This document shows positions 1 to 9,785 of a stretch of 64,000 bases of DNA, in pieces (the first letter of the stretch is position 1; each line of letters starts with the position of its first letter). The DNA comes from an uncultured Prevotellaceae bacterium (lineage in GTDB: Bacteria > Bacteroidota > Bacteroidia > Bacteroidales > Bacteroidaceae). The position numbers were made by a program, and so were the translations under genes. The notes under the pieces are model-generated. The model saw nothing but the letters and a program-made list of their open reading frames with translations. It ran no database searches and was not told the DNA's origin. The DNA is taken from assembly GCA_946402905.1 (NCBI GenBank), contig CAMIYC010000006.1:1-64000 (forward strand). The letters run 5' to 3'.

Positions 1-311
1 TTACCTCCCTTCGGTCAGTGGGTCTACGACAAATCTCTTAAATTCTTGATAAAAAAAAAGTTCAGTAAATCAGATACTGAGACGAATGCTTGGATGCACA
101 GCATCCATTTTTTTGCATGTTTTCGATCGCATTATTTCGCGACACAATCAAAACGCGGCACGCCGCGTCCCTACATAGCCGATCGTGAAGAGACGGCAGC
201 CGTCGAGGCGGACGACAAAAAGAGGTGGAGCTGGAACCAAGACCAACTCCACCTCCTGTATGAGCGTGGCATGCAACTACCTGCATCATCCCCTTCAGGG
301 AAAAGCAGCTG

Positions 312-1733
312 TTATTTGATCACCACTTTCTGTCCCTGATGGATGTATATACCCCTCTGCGGGTTGCCCTGCACCTCACGTCCGTCGAGCGTGTAATATT
401 TTGCCGGGTCGTAATCAGGCATACCACCTATAGACTGAATGCTGTTGAGATCACGGTTGTCGTCTGCCTGTCCGACGGCATCATAGAGGTCGTCGATCTT
501 GTCCATGTTGTCGTTGACATTGTCGATGATATCCTGGCTTGTCAGATCGCCGATGATCGATTCTATTTTCAAGATGGTTTCCAAGGTGAAAGCAAAAAGG
601 GCGTATTCTATATGGTTACCCCAGTTGCCGAAGTCTGTCTCCACCTCGCATCCTTTCTTCTTGAGGTAATTGGCCATTTCCTGCCCCACGAAATAATGCA
701 TGTAGAGGTCGCCCTGACTGTGGAAGATGAAATATTGGGTGTCGGTATCGGGCTGCCAGTCGCACCATGGGCCGCAGAGCGAGTTGTCGCGCAATTTGAG
801 ATAGACCTCCCTGCCTATTCCCTGGGTGTAGTCGCAGGCCGCAGGTGTGAGTATTTCGTCGACGTTGGCCTCAAGTCCTATTTTTTCGTTGATTTCCCAT
901 GTGTTATAGTCTTTCGACAGGATCCACTCCTGAATGTTGTCGCCGAGTGGTGGAAGGAACACATCCTGATAGCTGAAAGGCATGTTGTAAGTTTCCTTAT
1001 AGGCCACCATCATGAGTGGCAGGGCACATTTGTAACCGGTGAAATTGGTTTTCACATAGTTTTCGTAGACCGTGGTGATGTCGAACGGCGCACCACCTGC
1101 CGCTGTGAGGTTGAAGAAGATGTCAGGCCGTTTCTCATTGACGTATTTCTGCACTGCCATGGCAGAGAAGCCACCAGAGGAATATCCGACATTGAAGATG
1201 GGCAGTCCGGCCGTCTGGTATCCCTCCTGCTCAAGGATCTGCATGGCAGCGTCCCAGGCGTCGACGGTTTCCACGGCAATGATTTCCGGGCAACAATATG
1301 CCTGCGGTTTGTCTTCTGTGAGCGTCCATCCATACAAGTCGGCCGAGATGGCGATGAGGTTCTCGAATTTATTCATAAAGAATGAGATATCGTCTATTTG
1401 ATCCTGCGAAGTGCGCTCCCGGTGCTTAGCCGTTGTGTGCTCGTTGTAGAGCATCAGTCCGCGTGGTGTCGCCTCCTTGCTGTATACGGCGGGATTCATG
1501 GATATCACCCCCGTCAGGCACACGGGTGTCTTCAAATCGGGTCCCACGCTGGTATATTCATAGATGATCTGGTCGAACTGGAGGTTGAGAAAGTCATTCA
1601 GGTATTTCTCCAATGCATGGCAATGCCTATGCTCCACCACTTGTGGATCAAGGGCGTAGGTAAGGGGTTTTTCTGCAAGTGCCCACTGGGTGAAGACAAA
1701 AAAAAGCGCAATAGCAGTCAGATAACGTTTCAT
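312..1733 (-). CDS. secreted alpha/beta-hydrolase (secretory-lipase-like)
   Basis: 473 aa ORF, N-terminal signal peptide (MKRYLTAIALFFVFTQWALA), nucleophile-elbow-like GYSSGG, C-terminal YTLDGREV...GIYIHQGQKVVIK tail. Confidence 0.75.
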   Translation of the reverse strand: MKRYLTAIALFFVFTQWALAEKPLTYALDPQVVEHRHCHALEKYLNDFLNLQFDQIIYEYTSVGPDLKTPVCLTGVISMNPAVYSKEATPRGLMLYNEHTTAKHRERTSQDQIDDISFFMNKFENLIAISADLYGWTLTEDKPQAYCCPEIIAVETVDAWDAAMQILEQEGYQTAGLPIFNVGYSSGGFSAMAVQKYVNEKRPDIFFNLTAAGGAPFDITTVYENYVKTNFTGYKCALPLMMVAYKETYNMPFSYQDVFLPPLGDNIQEWILSKDYNTWEINEKIGLEANVDEILTPAACDYTQGIGREVYLKLRDNSLCGPWCDWQPDTDTQYFIFHSQGDLYMHYFVGQEMANYLKKKGCEVETDFGNWGNHIEYALFAFTLETILKIESIIGDLTSQDIIDNVNDNMDKIDDLYDAVGQADDNRDLNSIQSIGGMPDYDPAKYYTLDGREVQGNPQRGIYIHQGQKVVIK

Positions 1734-2599
1734 AACTTTAATTTTTTTGATTTATGATAAGTATTAAGGTTTGAATTTTAGATTTTGCGTCATGATACAC
1801 CATCGATTTTTTCGGTGGTTAAAAAATGGTTAAAAAAATGCAAATTATTTGGTAAAAGTACAAAAATTTCTTAATATGACATTACCGTCATATCAACATT
1901 TAGCATTTTTTCACAAATCGCCAGTGATGACGTAACAACTTAGTCATAGCTCGTTTTTAGGGTCGCTGCGCTCAAAATCTTTCAAAATCTCATTTAAAAT
2001 CTTTCACGTTCTTTCCTCATCCCAACGCGGCAAGCCGCGTCCCTACATCGCTAATGGTGACGCCGTGGGAGAAAACAGTAGGAGCAAAAAGAAATGGTCA
2101 ATCCGCTCGCACTGAGTATCAGCATTTACAATGCGGAAATCCTTTTTATCAATTAAAACTACGGATTTATCCGATTTTTCTGATATTATATGAAATAATA
2201 TTTGGATGAAGAAACAGACAGACAATCAATTACGAAAATATGCGAAAAATTGTGAGATTTTGAATAAGATTTTGTGAGATTTTGAGGCCGTCAGGCCGAC
2301 CATCCATCTGCTTGGGGTCGCTTCTATATAACAAAATACTATTAAGCATATATTCCATGCAGGAGGCGATAGCCGACGGCCATTTGTTATATCTCATTTT
2401 TGTTTGCCATTGGCAATAAAGACTGCGCTCAAAATATTTCAAAATCTCATTTAAAATCTTTCACGTTCTTTCCTCATCCCAACGCGGCACGCCGCGTCCC
2501 TACATCGCTAATGGTGACGCCGTGGGAAAAACAGTAGGAGCAATAAAAAATGGTCAACTTTGGCTGCGCCGAAGTTACTTTCGGAAAAACTCAAATAAA

Positions 2600-2631
2600 T
2601 TTGGCTTTTCGCTCACTTATTCGTAACTTTG
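2600..2631 (+). promoter_or_regulatory. Bacteroidetes-type promoter TTTG-N20-TAACTTTG
   Basis: TTTG at 2600-2603 and TAACTTTG at 2624-2631, 28 nt upstream of the ATG at 2659; matches the -33/-7 consensus. Confidence 0.65.
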
Positions 2632-2658
2632 CAATCTGAGTACAAAAATCGAAAAAAA

Positions 2659-3309
2659 ATGAAGAAGATCCTCTTATCCATACTGTTGTGCCTGCCACTG
2701 TCGGTGGTGGCACAAAGCAACTGGGAAACAGTGAATGACAACCAACAGAAAGCATCCACCCGACAGAAAGCCCAACCCACCACCGGAAGGAAAAAAGAAT
2801 ATCAATACGCCCGCTACCTGGGCAACGTGGTGCCCATGGTGAACGGCGAGGTGATGTGGGAGAAAACCTTTGACAACAACCTGAGCGCGGAGGCAAACTA
2901 CGAGCACATGCTGAAGTTTCTCACCCAGATGACACAAGAAGACAACCAGCTCGAAGATAGCAAGGTGGCTATCGTGAACAAAACCGAGCACAAGATCGTG
3001 TGCCACTTCGACGAATGGCTCGTTTTCTCCAACAAGTTTCTTGCCCTCGACCGCACCCGCATGATCTACACCCTCACATGCGACTGCTACGACTACAAGG
3101 TGGACGTAAAGATATTCCGCATCTCCTACCGCTATGAGGAGCAGCGCGACGGCGGCGAGATTTTCAAAGCCGAGGAATGGATCACGGACGAGAACGCAGT
3201 GAACAAGAAGCGCACCCGTCTGTTGAAGATCTCCGGCAAATTCCGCCGCTGCACAGTAGACCGCATGGAACAAATCCTGAACACCATCAACCATAGCCTG
3301 AAGAAATAA
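2659..3309 (+). CDS. DUF4468-type exported protein
   Basis: Signal peptide MKKILLSILLCLPLSVVAQ; 'GEVMWEKTF' start of domain typical of DUF4468 proteins; start moved to 2659 from ORF start 2629. Confidence 0.7.
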   Translation: MKKILLSILLCLPLSVVAQSNWETVNDNQQKASTRQKAQPTTGRKKEYQYARYLGNVVPMVNGEVMWEKTFDNNLSAEANYEHMLKFLTQMTQEDNQLEDSKVAIVNKTEHKIVCHFDEWLVFSNKFLALDRTRMIYTLTCDCYDYKVDVKIFRISYRYEEQRDGGEIFKAEEWITDENAVNKKRTRLLKISGKFRRCTVDRMEQILNTINHSLKK

Positions 3310-3566
3310 TGACCACCGAACCACAGGACACCCAGCAACAAGAGGAGGGGCTGAGCCGCCGTCGTCGCCATCACCTGAAAGACGAGCAGTCAGGGAGAGA
3401 CAACATGTTCGCCCTGCGCAACACGCTCAACATCATCTTCATGATCCTGGCCATCGTGGGTGTGGCCGTCTACTACTTCTACCCCGACACGAACCTCGGT
3501 ATATACATCATTTTCGCCGGTATGGCATGCAAGCTGGTGGAAAGTTGCATACGTATGCTCAAATGA
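3309..3566 (+). CDS. small membrane protein, two predicted TM segments
   Basis: 85 aa ORF, overlaps the upstream stop by one base, hydrophobic C-terminal half. Confidence 0.65.
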   Translation: MTTEPQDTQQQEEGLSRRRRHHLKDEQSGRDNMFALRNTLNIIFMILAIVGVAVYYFYPDTNLGIYIIFAGMACKLVESCIRMLK

Positions 3567-5803
3567 ACAGAATCACTGCCTTCATTTTATTGTTCACCTG
3601 CCTGTGGATTCCACTGGCAGCGCAAGACTACAACTCTGTCGACGAGAGCGGAAACGTGACGCGCATGGGCAGTCGCAGCCGGGCCGGCAAGGACACGCTC
3701 AACAAAAACAAGGAAATACCGCGCGGCCTGAAAGTGTGGACCGTGGACGAACGATTCGGCGACAGGACCATGGCAGAGCCCGACACCCTGTCGTATCTCT
3801 ACATGAACACCATCTTCACCTCCGGGCTCTACGGCGACTACAACACCACCGGCAACCTCGGGGCAGCACGGCAGAACCGCATCTTCACCGACCGCTACAG
3901 CGGCGACGACTTCATCTTCGTCCATCCATACGACTATGCCATCACCGAGGTCGGCGATTTCCATTTCACCAACACCTACTCGCCCATCACCAACGTGAGC
4001 CTCAACTCCTGCGGCAACCGCACCAACGGCGAGGACCACTTCAAGGCCCACTTCGCTGTCAACGCGGGCAAGGCCATCGGAGTGGGCATGAAGTTTGACT
4101 ATCTCTACGGCCGGGGCTACTACCAGGAAAACAGCGCCGCGCTCTTCAACTACACGGTCTACGGCTCTTATCTCGGCGAACGCTACCAGGCCCACCTGCT
4201 CTTCTCTACCATTCACCACAAGCAGGCAGAAAACGGCGGCATCATCGACGACAACATCATCACTCACCCTGAAAGATACAGCCAAAGCTACAGTTCGGGG
4301 GAGATACATACGATGCTGAACGACAACTGGAACCGCAACGACCTGCAGCGTCTCTTCCTCAGCCACCGATACAGTCTGGGGTTCAACCGCAAAGTACCCA
4401 TGACGGAAGAGGAAATCAAAGCCAGGAAATTTGCCATCGAGTCGCAGAAGGAAAACAGTGCCGACCGCGCCAAGGAAGAAGCGCGCAAGCAAGCGGAGAA
4501 AGAGGGGCGCACCTTCGACGAGGAGGAGTATGACCAGCAGCTGGCCTACGACCGGGCTCACGGCATCGCCCGTCCTGAGGATGTCAACACCGCGCCTGCC
4601 GACACCACCTGGACGAAAGACGAGTATGTGCCTGTGACCAGTTTCATCCACACGATGAAGCTGGACAACTACGGCCACATCTACCAGGCCTACAAAACCC
4701 CTGACGACTATTACGCCAACACGTACAACACATGGTCGAGATGGTCGGGCGACTCCATATACGACAAGACCACGCACTACGTGCTACGCAACACGCTGGC
4801 AGTGGCGCTGCTGGAGGGATTCAACAAATATGCCAAGGCAGGTCTGAAAGCTTTCGCCTACCACGAGATGAAACACTTCACCATGCCCGACACCACCGAG
4901 CGTATGAGTGCCCACAACGAGCACAGCATCTACGTGGGCGGACAGATCAGCAAGACGGAAGGGCAGGCCCTGCACTACCAGGCTACCGGCGAATTCGGCG
5001 TGGCAGGAGCCGATGCGGGAGAGATGTTGCTGGAGGCCGACGCCGACTTTAACTTCCGCCTCTTCGGCGACACCGTACAGCTCGCCGCCAACGGTTCGTT
5101 CGCACTGCAGTCACCCTCCTTCTACCAGGACAGCTACCACTCGCGCCACTTCTGGTGGGACAACAGCTTCGACAAATCCACCCTAACCCATATCGAGGGC
5201 CGCCTGTCGCTACAGCGCACCCGCACGATGCTACGCGTGGCGACCGACAACCTGACCAAGTATGTCTACCTGGCCAACAGTTATGACCTGAACGAAGACT
5301 ACGAGCGAATCAACAACACCGCGGCTTTCAGACAGCACGACGGCAACATCAACGTACTCACGGCTCAGCTCTGCCAGGACCTGACTGTGGGACCGCTGAA
5401 CCTGGAGACCCAGTTCACCTATCAGAAATCGAGCAACGACAAGGTGATCCCCCTGCCCGCACTGAACGTCTACGCCAACCTCTACCTGCGCTTCAAGATA
5501 GCCCGTGTGCTCGACTGCGACCTGGGTGCCGACGTGCGGTATTTCACCAAATATTACGCTCCCGACTTCGTGCCCGGCCTGGCACAATATGCCGTGCAGG
5601 AAAACGCGGGCAGCAGAGTGAAGTTGGGCAACTACCCCTTTGTGAATGTCTATGCCAACTTCTTCCTGAAGCACGCGCGCTTCTTTGTCATGATGAGCCA
5701 CGTGAACTGCTCCGGCGACGGAGGCAACTACTTCCTCACCCCCCACTACCCCACCAACCAGCGGGTGTTCCGCTTCGGTGTGTCGTGGAATTTCTTTAAT
5801 TAG
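3563..5803 (+). CDS. putative porin, outer-membrane beta-barrel
   Basis: Signal peptide MNRITAFILLFTCLWIPLAAQ, Tyr/Asn/Thr-rich beta-barrel composition, terminal aromatic residues (FGVSWNFFN). Confidence 0.75.
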   Translation: MNRITAFILLFTCLWIPLAAQDYNSVDESGNVTRMGSRSRAGKDTLNKNKEIPRGLKVWTVDERFGDRTMAEPDTLSYLYMNTIFTSGLYGDYNTTGNLGAARQNRIFTDRYSGDDFIFVHPYDYAITEVGDFHFTNTYSPITNVSLNSCGNRTNGEDHFKAHFAVNAGKAIGVGMKFDYLYGRGYYQENSAALFNYTVYGSYLGERYQAHLLFSTIHHKQAENGGIIDDNIITHPERYSQSYSSGEIHTMLNDNWNRNDLQRLFLSHRYSLGFNRKVPMTEEEIKARKFAIESQKENSADRAKEEARKQAEKEGRTFDEEEYDQQLAYDRAHGIARPEDVNTAPADTTWTKDEYVPVTSFIHTMKLDNYGHIYQAYKTPDDYYANTYNTWSRWSGDSIYDKTTHYVLRNTLAVALLEGFNKYAKAGLKAFAYHEMKHFTMPDTTERMSAHNEHSIYVGGQISKTEGQALHYQATGEFGVAGADAGEMLLEADADFNFRLFGDTVQLAANGSFALQSPSFYQDSYHSRHFWWDNSFDKSTLTHIEGRLSLQRTRTMLRVATDNLTKYVYLANSYDLNEDYERINNTAAFRQHDGNINVLTAQLCQDLTVGPLNLETQFTYQKSSNDKVIPLPALNVYANLYLRFKIARVLDCDLGADVRYFTKYYAPDFVPGLAQYAVQENAGSRVKLGNYPFVNVYANFFLKHARFFVMMSHVNCSGDGGNYFLTPHYPTNQRVFRFGVSWNFFN

Positions 5804-6023
5804 GTTGGTAGGTTGGTAGGTTGGTAGGTTATTAGGTTATTAGGTTGGTAGGTTGTTAGGTTTAAGATGGTGAGGGTGATGGAAACGCGGCACGCCGCGT
5901 CCCTACATGGGCGAATGAGGAGGAAAGACTTGTGGGGATGGGGATATGACGACGGAGGATGAATGTAGATGAATGTGGATGAATGTGAAGAATGTGGATG
6001 GATGCAACTATTAACTTTGAATT

Positions 6024-6668
6024 ATGAACTATGAACTAAATACAGTGAGTCTGGACTTGATGGAGTATGTGGAGACCAACATACTGCCAAGGTATGCCCG
6101 GTTTGACCAGGCACATAACCTGAGCCATGCCAACAAGGTGATCAAGGCGTCGCTTGAACTGGCACGTCGCATGGGTGCGAACATCGACATGGCGTATGCC
6201 ATCGCCGCCTACCACGACTTGGGTCTGGAAGGTCCACGAGCCATCCACCACCTCACCTCAGGCAAGATACTGACCGGCGACAAGCAACTGCTGAAGTGGT
6301 TTACACCCGCCCAACTGACCATCATGAAAGAGGCGGTGGAAGACCACCGTGCTTCGGCCGCCCATGCTCCCCGCAGCATCTACGGCAAGATCGTGGCCGA
6401 GGCCGACCGCGACATGGACCCCGAGACGGTGATCCTGCGCACCATACAATTTGGCCTGAGCCACTATCCGGAAAAGGACAAGGAGGAGCAATGGCGACGG
6501 TTTATGGAACACATGGAAAGCAAATATTCCGCGCACGGATATATAAAGATGTGGATACCGGGCTCGGAGAATGAGAAAAAGCTCCGGCAGCTGCGAGAAT
6601 TCATCGCCCATCCGGACGTGATGCGCCCCATCTTCGACCGGCTGTATGAGCAGGCCCAATTGCTCTGA
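6024..6668 (+). CDS. HD-domain hydrolase
   Basis: H...HD...H pattern (HNLSHANKV, AYHDLGLEG, EDHRAS, EADRD). Confidence 0.8.
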   Translation: MNYELNTVSLDLMEYVETNILPRYARFDQAHNLSHANKVIKASLELARRMGANIDMAYAIAAYHDLGLEGPRAIHHLTSGKILTGDKQLLKWFTPAQLTIMKEAVEDHRASAAHAPRSIYGKIVAEADRDMDPETVILRTIQFGLSHYPEKDKEEQWRRFMEHMESKYSAHGYIKMWIPGSENEKKLRQLREFIAHPDVMRPIFDRLYEQAQLL

Positions 6669-6737
6669 GGAATCGGAATTCTCGGAATACTCAGAATACT
6701 CGGAATACTCGGAATACTCGGAAAAAAAAGCAAAAAA

Positions 6738-7631
6738 ATGACTGAGATAAAACTTAATTCTGCAAAAGCGTGGGTGCTGGCTGCCCGCCCGAAGACACTG
6801 ACCGGCGCCGCAGTGCCCGTGATGATAGCACTGGCTCTGGCCTATGCTGACGGCGGCAGTGAGGGGTTTCGCATCCTCCCCGCCTGTCTGTGCATGCTCT
6901 TCGCCTTTGTCATGCAGATCGACGCCAACCTGATCAACGACTACTTCGACTTCAAGAAAGGCACCGACGACGAGCAGCGACTGGGTCCGAAACGGGCCTG
7001 CGCACAAGGATGGGTGACGCTGAGCGCCATGCGGCGCGCCATCCTGCTGACCACGGCAACGGCCTGCCTGCTGGGACTGCCCCTGATTGGTTATGGAGGC
7101 TGGGAGATGGTGGCGATAGGAGTGCTCTGCGTGGTGTTCTGCTTTCTCTATACGACACACCTTTCTTATTTAGGACTTGGCGACGTGCTGGTGCTGGTGT
7201 TTTTCGGTCTCGTGCCCGTATGCGCCACCTATTATATACAGACGGGTCACGTGAGCACAGAGTGTGTGGTATCGTCGGTGGCCTGCGGACTGGTGATCGA
7301 CACACTTCTCATCGTGAACAACTACCGCGACCGCGACAACGACCGGCGCACCGGGAAGACGACACTGGTGGTGAGGATCGGCGCCAAGCGCACCGAACAA
7401 CTCTACTGGGCACTGGGTGCTGCAGCCTGTCTGCTGGGTGCGGTCTATGTGGTGAGTGGCAAGTACATGGCATTTGTGCTGCCAGTGGGCTACCTGGCCC
7501 TTCATACAGTGACCTGGCGTCGGATGAAAACCATCAACCGAGGTTTTCAGCTCAACCAGGTCCTTGGTGAGAACGCGCGCAACATGTTCGTCTACGGCAT
7601 TCTCGTGACGATAGGAATCATGGTCAGTTGA
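6738..7631 (+). CDS. menA: 1,4-dihydroxy-2-naphthoate polyprenyltransferase (UbiA family)
   Basis: 297 aa polytopic membrane protein; NLINDYFDFKKGTD and NNYRDRDNDRRTGK prenyltransferase motifs. Confidence 0.85.
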   Translation: MTEIKLNSAKAWVLAARPKTLTGAAVPVMIALALAYADGGSEGFRILPACLCMLFAFVMQIDANLINDYFDFKKGTDDEQRLGPKRACAQGWVTLSAMRRAILLTTATACLLGLPLIGYGGWEMVAIGVLCVVFCFLYTTHLSYLGLGDVLVLVFFGLVPVCATYYIQTGHVSTECVVSSVACGLVIDTLLIVNNYRDRDNDRRTGKTTLVVRIGAKRTEQLYWALGAAACLLGAVYVVSGKYMAFVLPVGYLALHTVTWRRMKTINRGFQLNQVLGENARNMFVYGILVTIGIMVS

Positions 7632-7842
7632 CAGCCTCTACCTGCTGCTCCGTGTCATCGACATCCTCTACGGTGAGGTAGTTGAAATAGACGAAGGCGA
7701 GGACTGCCACGATGACAGCGAGGATGACCCCCTTGACAAGACAGCTGGCTATCTTCTTGATAAGCAAGAATGCGATGAGCACCACCGCTGCCGCAAAGAT
7801 ATAATAGACGATATTTTCGGTGTTGAGACTAAGGAAATCCAT
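7624..7842 (-). CDS. small membrane protein
   Basis: 72 aa ORF with two hydrophobic segments, convergent with menA. Confidence 0.55.
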   Translation of the reverse strand: MDFLSLNTENIVYYIFAAAVVLIAFLLIKKIASCLVKGVILAVIVAVLAFVYFNYLTVEDVDDTEQQVEAVN

Positions 7843-7869
7843 TTGTTTTAATTGGGTTGAGAACTACGA

Positions 7870-8760
7870 TTAGAAAAGACTTTTGAAGGCCGTGGGCACA
7901 GGAGTCTCAAACTCCATGCGCTCCTTGGTGACAGGATGGTAGAAGCACAAGAGATAGGCGTGGAGACAGAGTCGGTGCAACGGGTCGTCGCCATTGCCGT
8001 ATTTTGTATCGCCACAGACCGGATGCCCCATATCAGCCGCGTGCACACGTATCTGGTTTTTGCGTCCTGTCTCGAGTTTGAACTCCACCAGCGAGTGCTC
8101 TGTGGTGCGCGCGAGGGTGTGATAGTGGGTGACGGCATATTTCCCGCCATTGTCTTCCTCAGAGGAGTAGGTGACGTATGCCTTGTTGTCCTTGAGCCAG
8201 TTGGCAATGGTACCGCCATCGTCGACCACCTCGCCAGAGAGCACTGCCACATAACGGCGGTCGTAGACGATGTCGTGCCACTGGTGCTCCAGGATCTGCT
8301 CTGTCTCAATGTCCTTGGCATAGATCATCAGTCCGCTGGTGTCGCGGTCGAGCCTGTGCACCACATGGGCACGGCATTTCTGATGTGACTTCTGGAAATA
8401 GTCGTCGAGCACGGACTTCACATTGAGTGTGGAGTGTCCGGCAGCCATGGAGAGGATGCCCACGTTTTTCTCCACCACGACGATGAACCGGTCTTCGTAG
8501 ACCAGTTTGACGAAACGGTTTTTGAAGACATCGTTGCGTTTTGACTTGCTGACGGCGATTTTCATGCCTTGTCTCAAGGGATAGTCGAACTGTGTGACAC
8601 ATTTTCCGTCGACTTTGATGCCCCTGCCTTGGAGGGTGGCCTTGATCTTGGTACGGCTCTGCCCCTTGATGGTCTCGAGGAGATATTCGAGCAGCGGTGC
8701 GTCGTGTGTCACCTCGTAATGGTCGTACTGTGGTTGTCGGTTATTGAAATTTCTCTTCAT
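7870..8760 (-). CDS. RluA-family pseudouridine synthase
   Basis: S4-like N-terminus and HRLDRDTSGLMIYAK catalytic motif; start set at MKRNFNN (8760). Confidence 0.9.
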   Translation of the reverse strand: MKRNFNNRQPQYDHYEVTHDAPLLEYLLETIKGQSRTKIKATLQGRGIKVDGKCVTQFDYPLRQGMKIAVSKSKRNDVFKNRFVKLVYEDRFIVVVEKNVGILSMAAGHSTLNVKSVLDDYFQKSHQKCRAHVVHRLDRDTSGLMIYAKDIETEQILEHQWHDIVYDRRYVAVLSGEVVDDGGTIANWLKDNKAYVTYSSEEDNGGKYAVTHYHTLARTTEHSLVEFKLETGRKNQIRVHAADMGHPVCGDTKYGNGDDPLHRLCLHAYLLCFYHPVTKERMEFETPVPTAFKSLF

Positions 8761-8958
8761 ATCGGCGGCAAAGTTACGAAAAAACGAGTAATACAAAATG
8801 AATTTATTCATTTTTTATCCCGAAACGGAGTAACTTCGCCACATCGTGGCACTATCCATTCTGACATATTGCAAAAAATTTGATGGAAATAACAGTCTTT
8901 TCACCAAAATAAGAGATAAAAGGTGGGACAAAGAGAACAAAAATACATAAAAAAGTTG

Positions 8959-8966
8959 TATATTTG
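8959..8966 (+). promoter_or_regulatory. -7 box TATATTTG
   Basis: TAnnTTTG match just upstream of the DUF4160 gene. Confidence 0.5.
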
Positions 8967-8987
8967 CGGCAGACAAACATGATTATT

Positions 8988-9284
8988 ATGCCAAAGATAC
9001 TTCTCTATATTACAGCCAAGGTCATCTGGAACTACCTGTTCTGGAACACCGACTATCATGAGAATCGGGCACATGTCCATGTAGGCAAGCGAAATACGGA
9101 GCATTTATGCAAAATCTGGCTAGAGCCTATCGTAGAACTCGACAAACAGGGTGACTTGACCGATGCGCAAGTAAAAGAAGTCTTGGCGATAACCTCTCAA
9201 TATCGCGAAAAACTACTCCATCAGTGGAGTCTTTTCAAACAAGGTAAAGCAATTAGGATAATAAAGGTAAAGAAAACGAAATAG
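8988..9284 (+). CDS. DUF4160-like protein
   Basis: MPKILLYITAKV...DYHENRAHVHVGKR motif; start chosen at MPK because the ORF-track TTG start overlaps the -7 box. Confidence 0.65.
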   Translation: MPKILLYITAKVIWNYLFWNTDYHENRAHVHVGKRNTEHLCKIWLEPIVELDKQGDLTDAQVKEVLAITSQYREKLLHQWSLFKQGKAIRIIKVKKTK

Positions 9285-9287
9285 CAT

Positions 9288-9560
9288 ATGCATAAGGTAG
9301 AAGGTTATTGGAACGTAGAGCCGAAGATCAAGCGTCTATCGTTCCCTAAACGAGGAAAGTTTCAGGTGGACTTGCAGGACGGGCGTTCTATTGTGATGCC
9401 CATCTCGGCCTTTCCCTCGCTAAAGCGTGTGCCAGTCAGCGAGCGACCTAAGTGGTATCTGATGGGGGGCGGCGTAACATGGGACTCTTGTCCCGAAGTC
9501 ATTCATATCGAGCAGATATTGGGCAACTATCAGAACTATGCCCATGAGGCAGCAAAATGA
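9288..9560 (+). CDS. DUF2442-like protein
   Basis: Directly downstream of the DUF4160-like gene; 'FQVDLQDGRSIVMPISAFPSLKRVPVSERPKW' pattern. Confidence 0.65.
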   Translation: MHKVEGYWNVEPKIKRLSFPKRGKFQVDLQDGRSIVMPISAFPSLKRVPVSERPKWYLMGGGVTWDSCPEVIHIEQILGNYQNYAHEAAK

Positions 9561-9574
9561 ACATTAACTTATAA

Positions 9575-9766
9575 GGTGTGTTCTATTAATTTTGTTTGAT
9601 ATATAGGCATTATTCTGCTCAATCTGTTTCGGTCGCTTTTTGTTTTTATTCGGTGCATAGTGTCAAGTCTCATCGGTCGTATAGCCCGCTATACTCCCTC
9701 TTCAACTTACACTCTGCACTCGACTAAAAATCAAAAATCGCCTCGACATAATTAATAGAACCCACC
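9575..9766. repeat. palindromic MITE-like element (family F) with imperfect ~19-bp terminal inverted repeats
   Basis: GGTGTGTTCTATTAATTTT at left end versus reverse-complemented right end GGTGGGTTCTATTAATTAT; perfect core TATAGC-CC-GCTATA at 9680-9693; flanking arms imperfectly complementary over ~50 nt. Confidence 0.65.
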
Positions 9767-9785
9767 ATAAAAAATAACGAGTCCC

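Noticed and set aside
339-1385. 348 aa ORF antisense to the alpha/beta hydrolase
   Set aside because: Sense strand encodes a convincing secreted hydrolase; this frame has no recognisable features.
3587-4777. 396 aa ORF antisense to the porin gene
   Set aside because: Shadow ORF from codon bias; Val/Arg-rich, no signal or domain.
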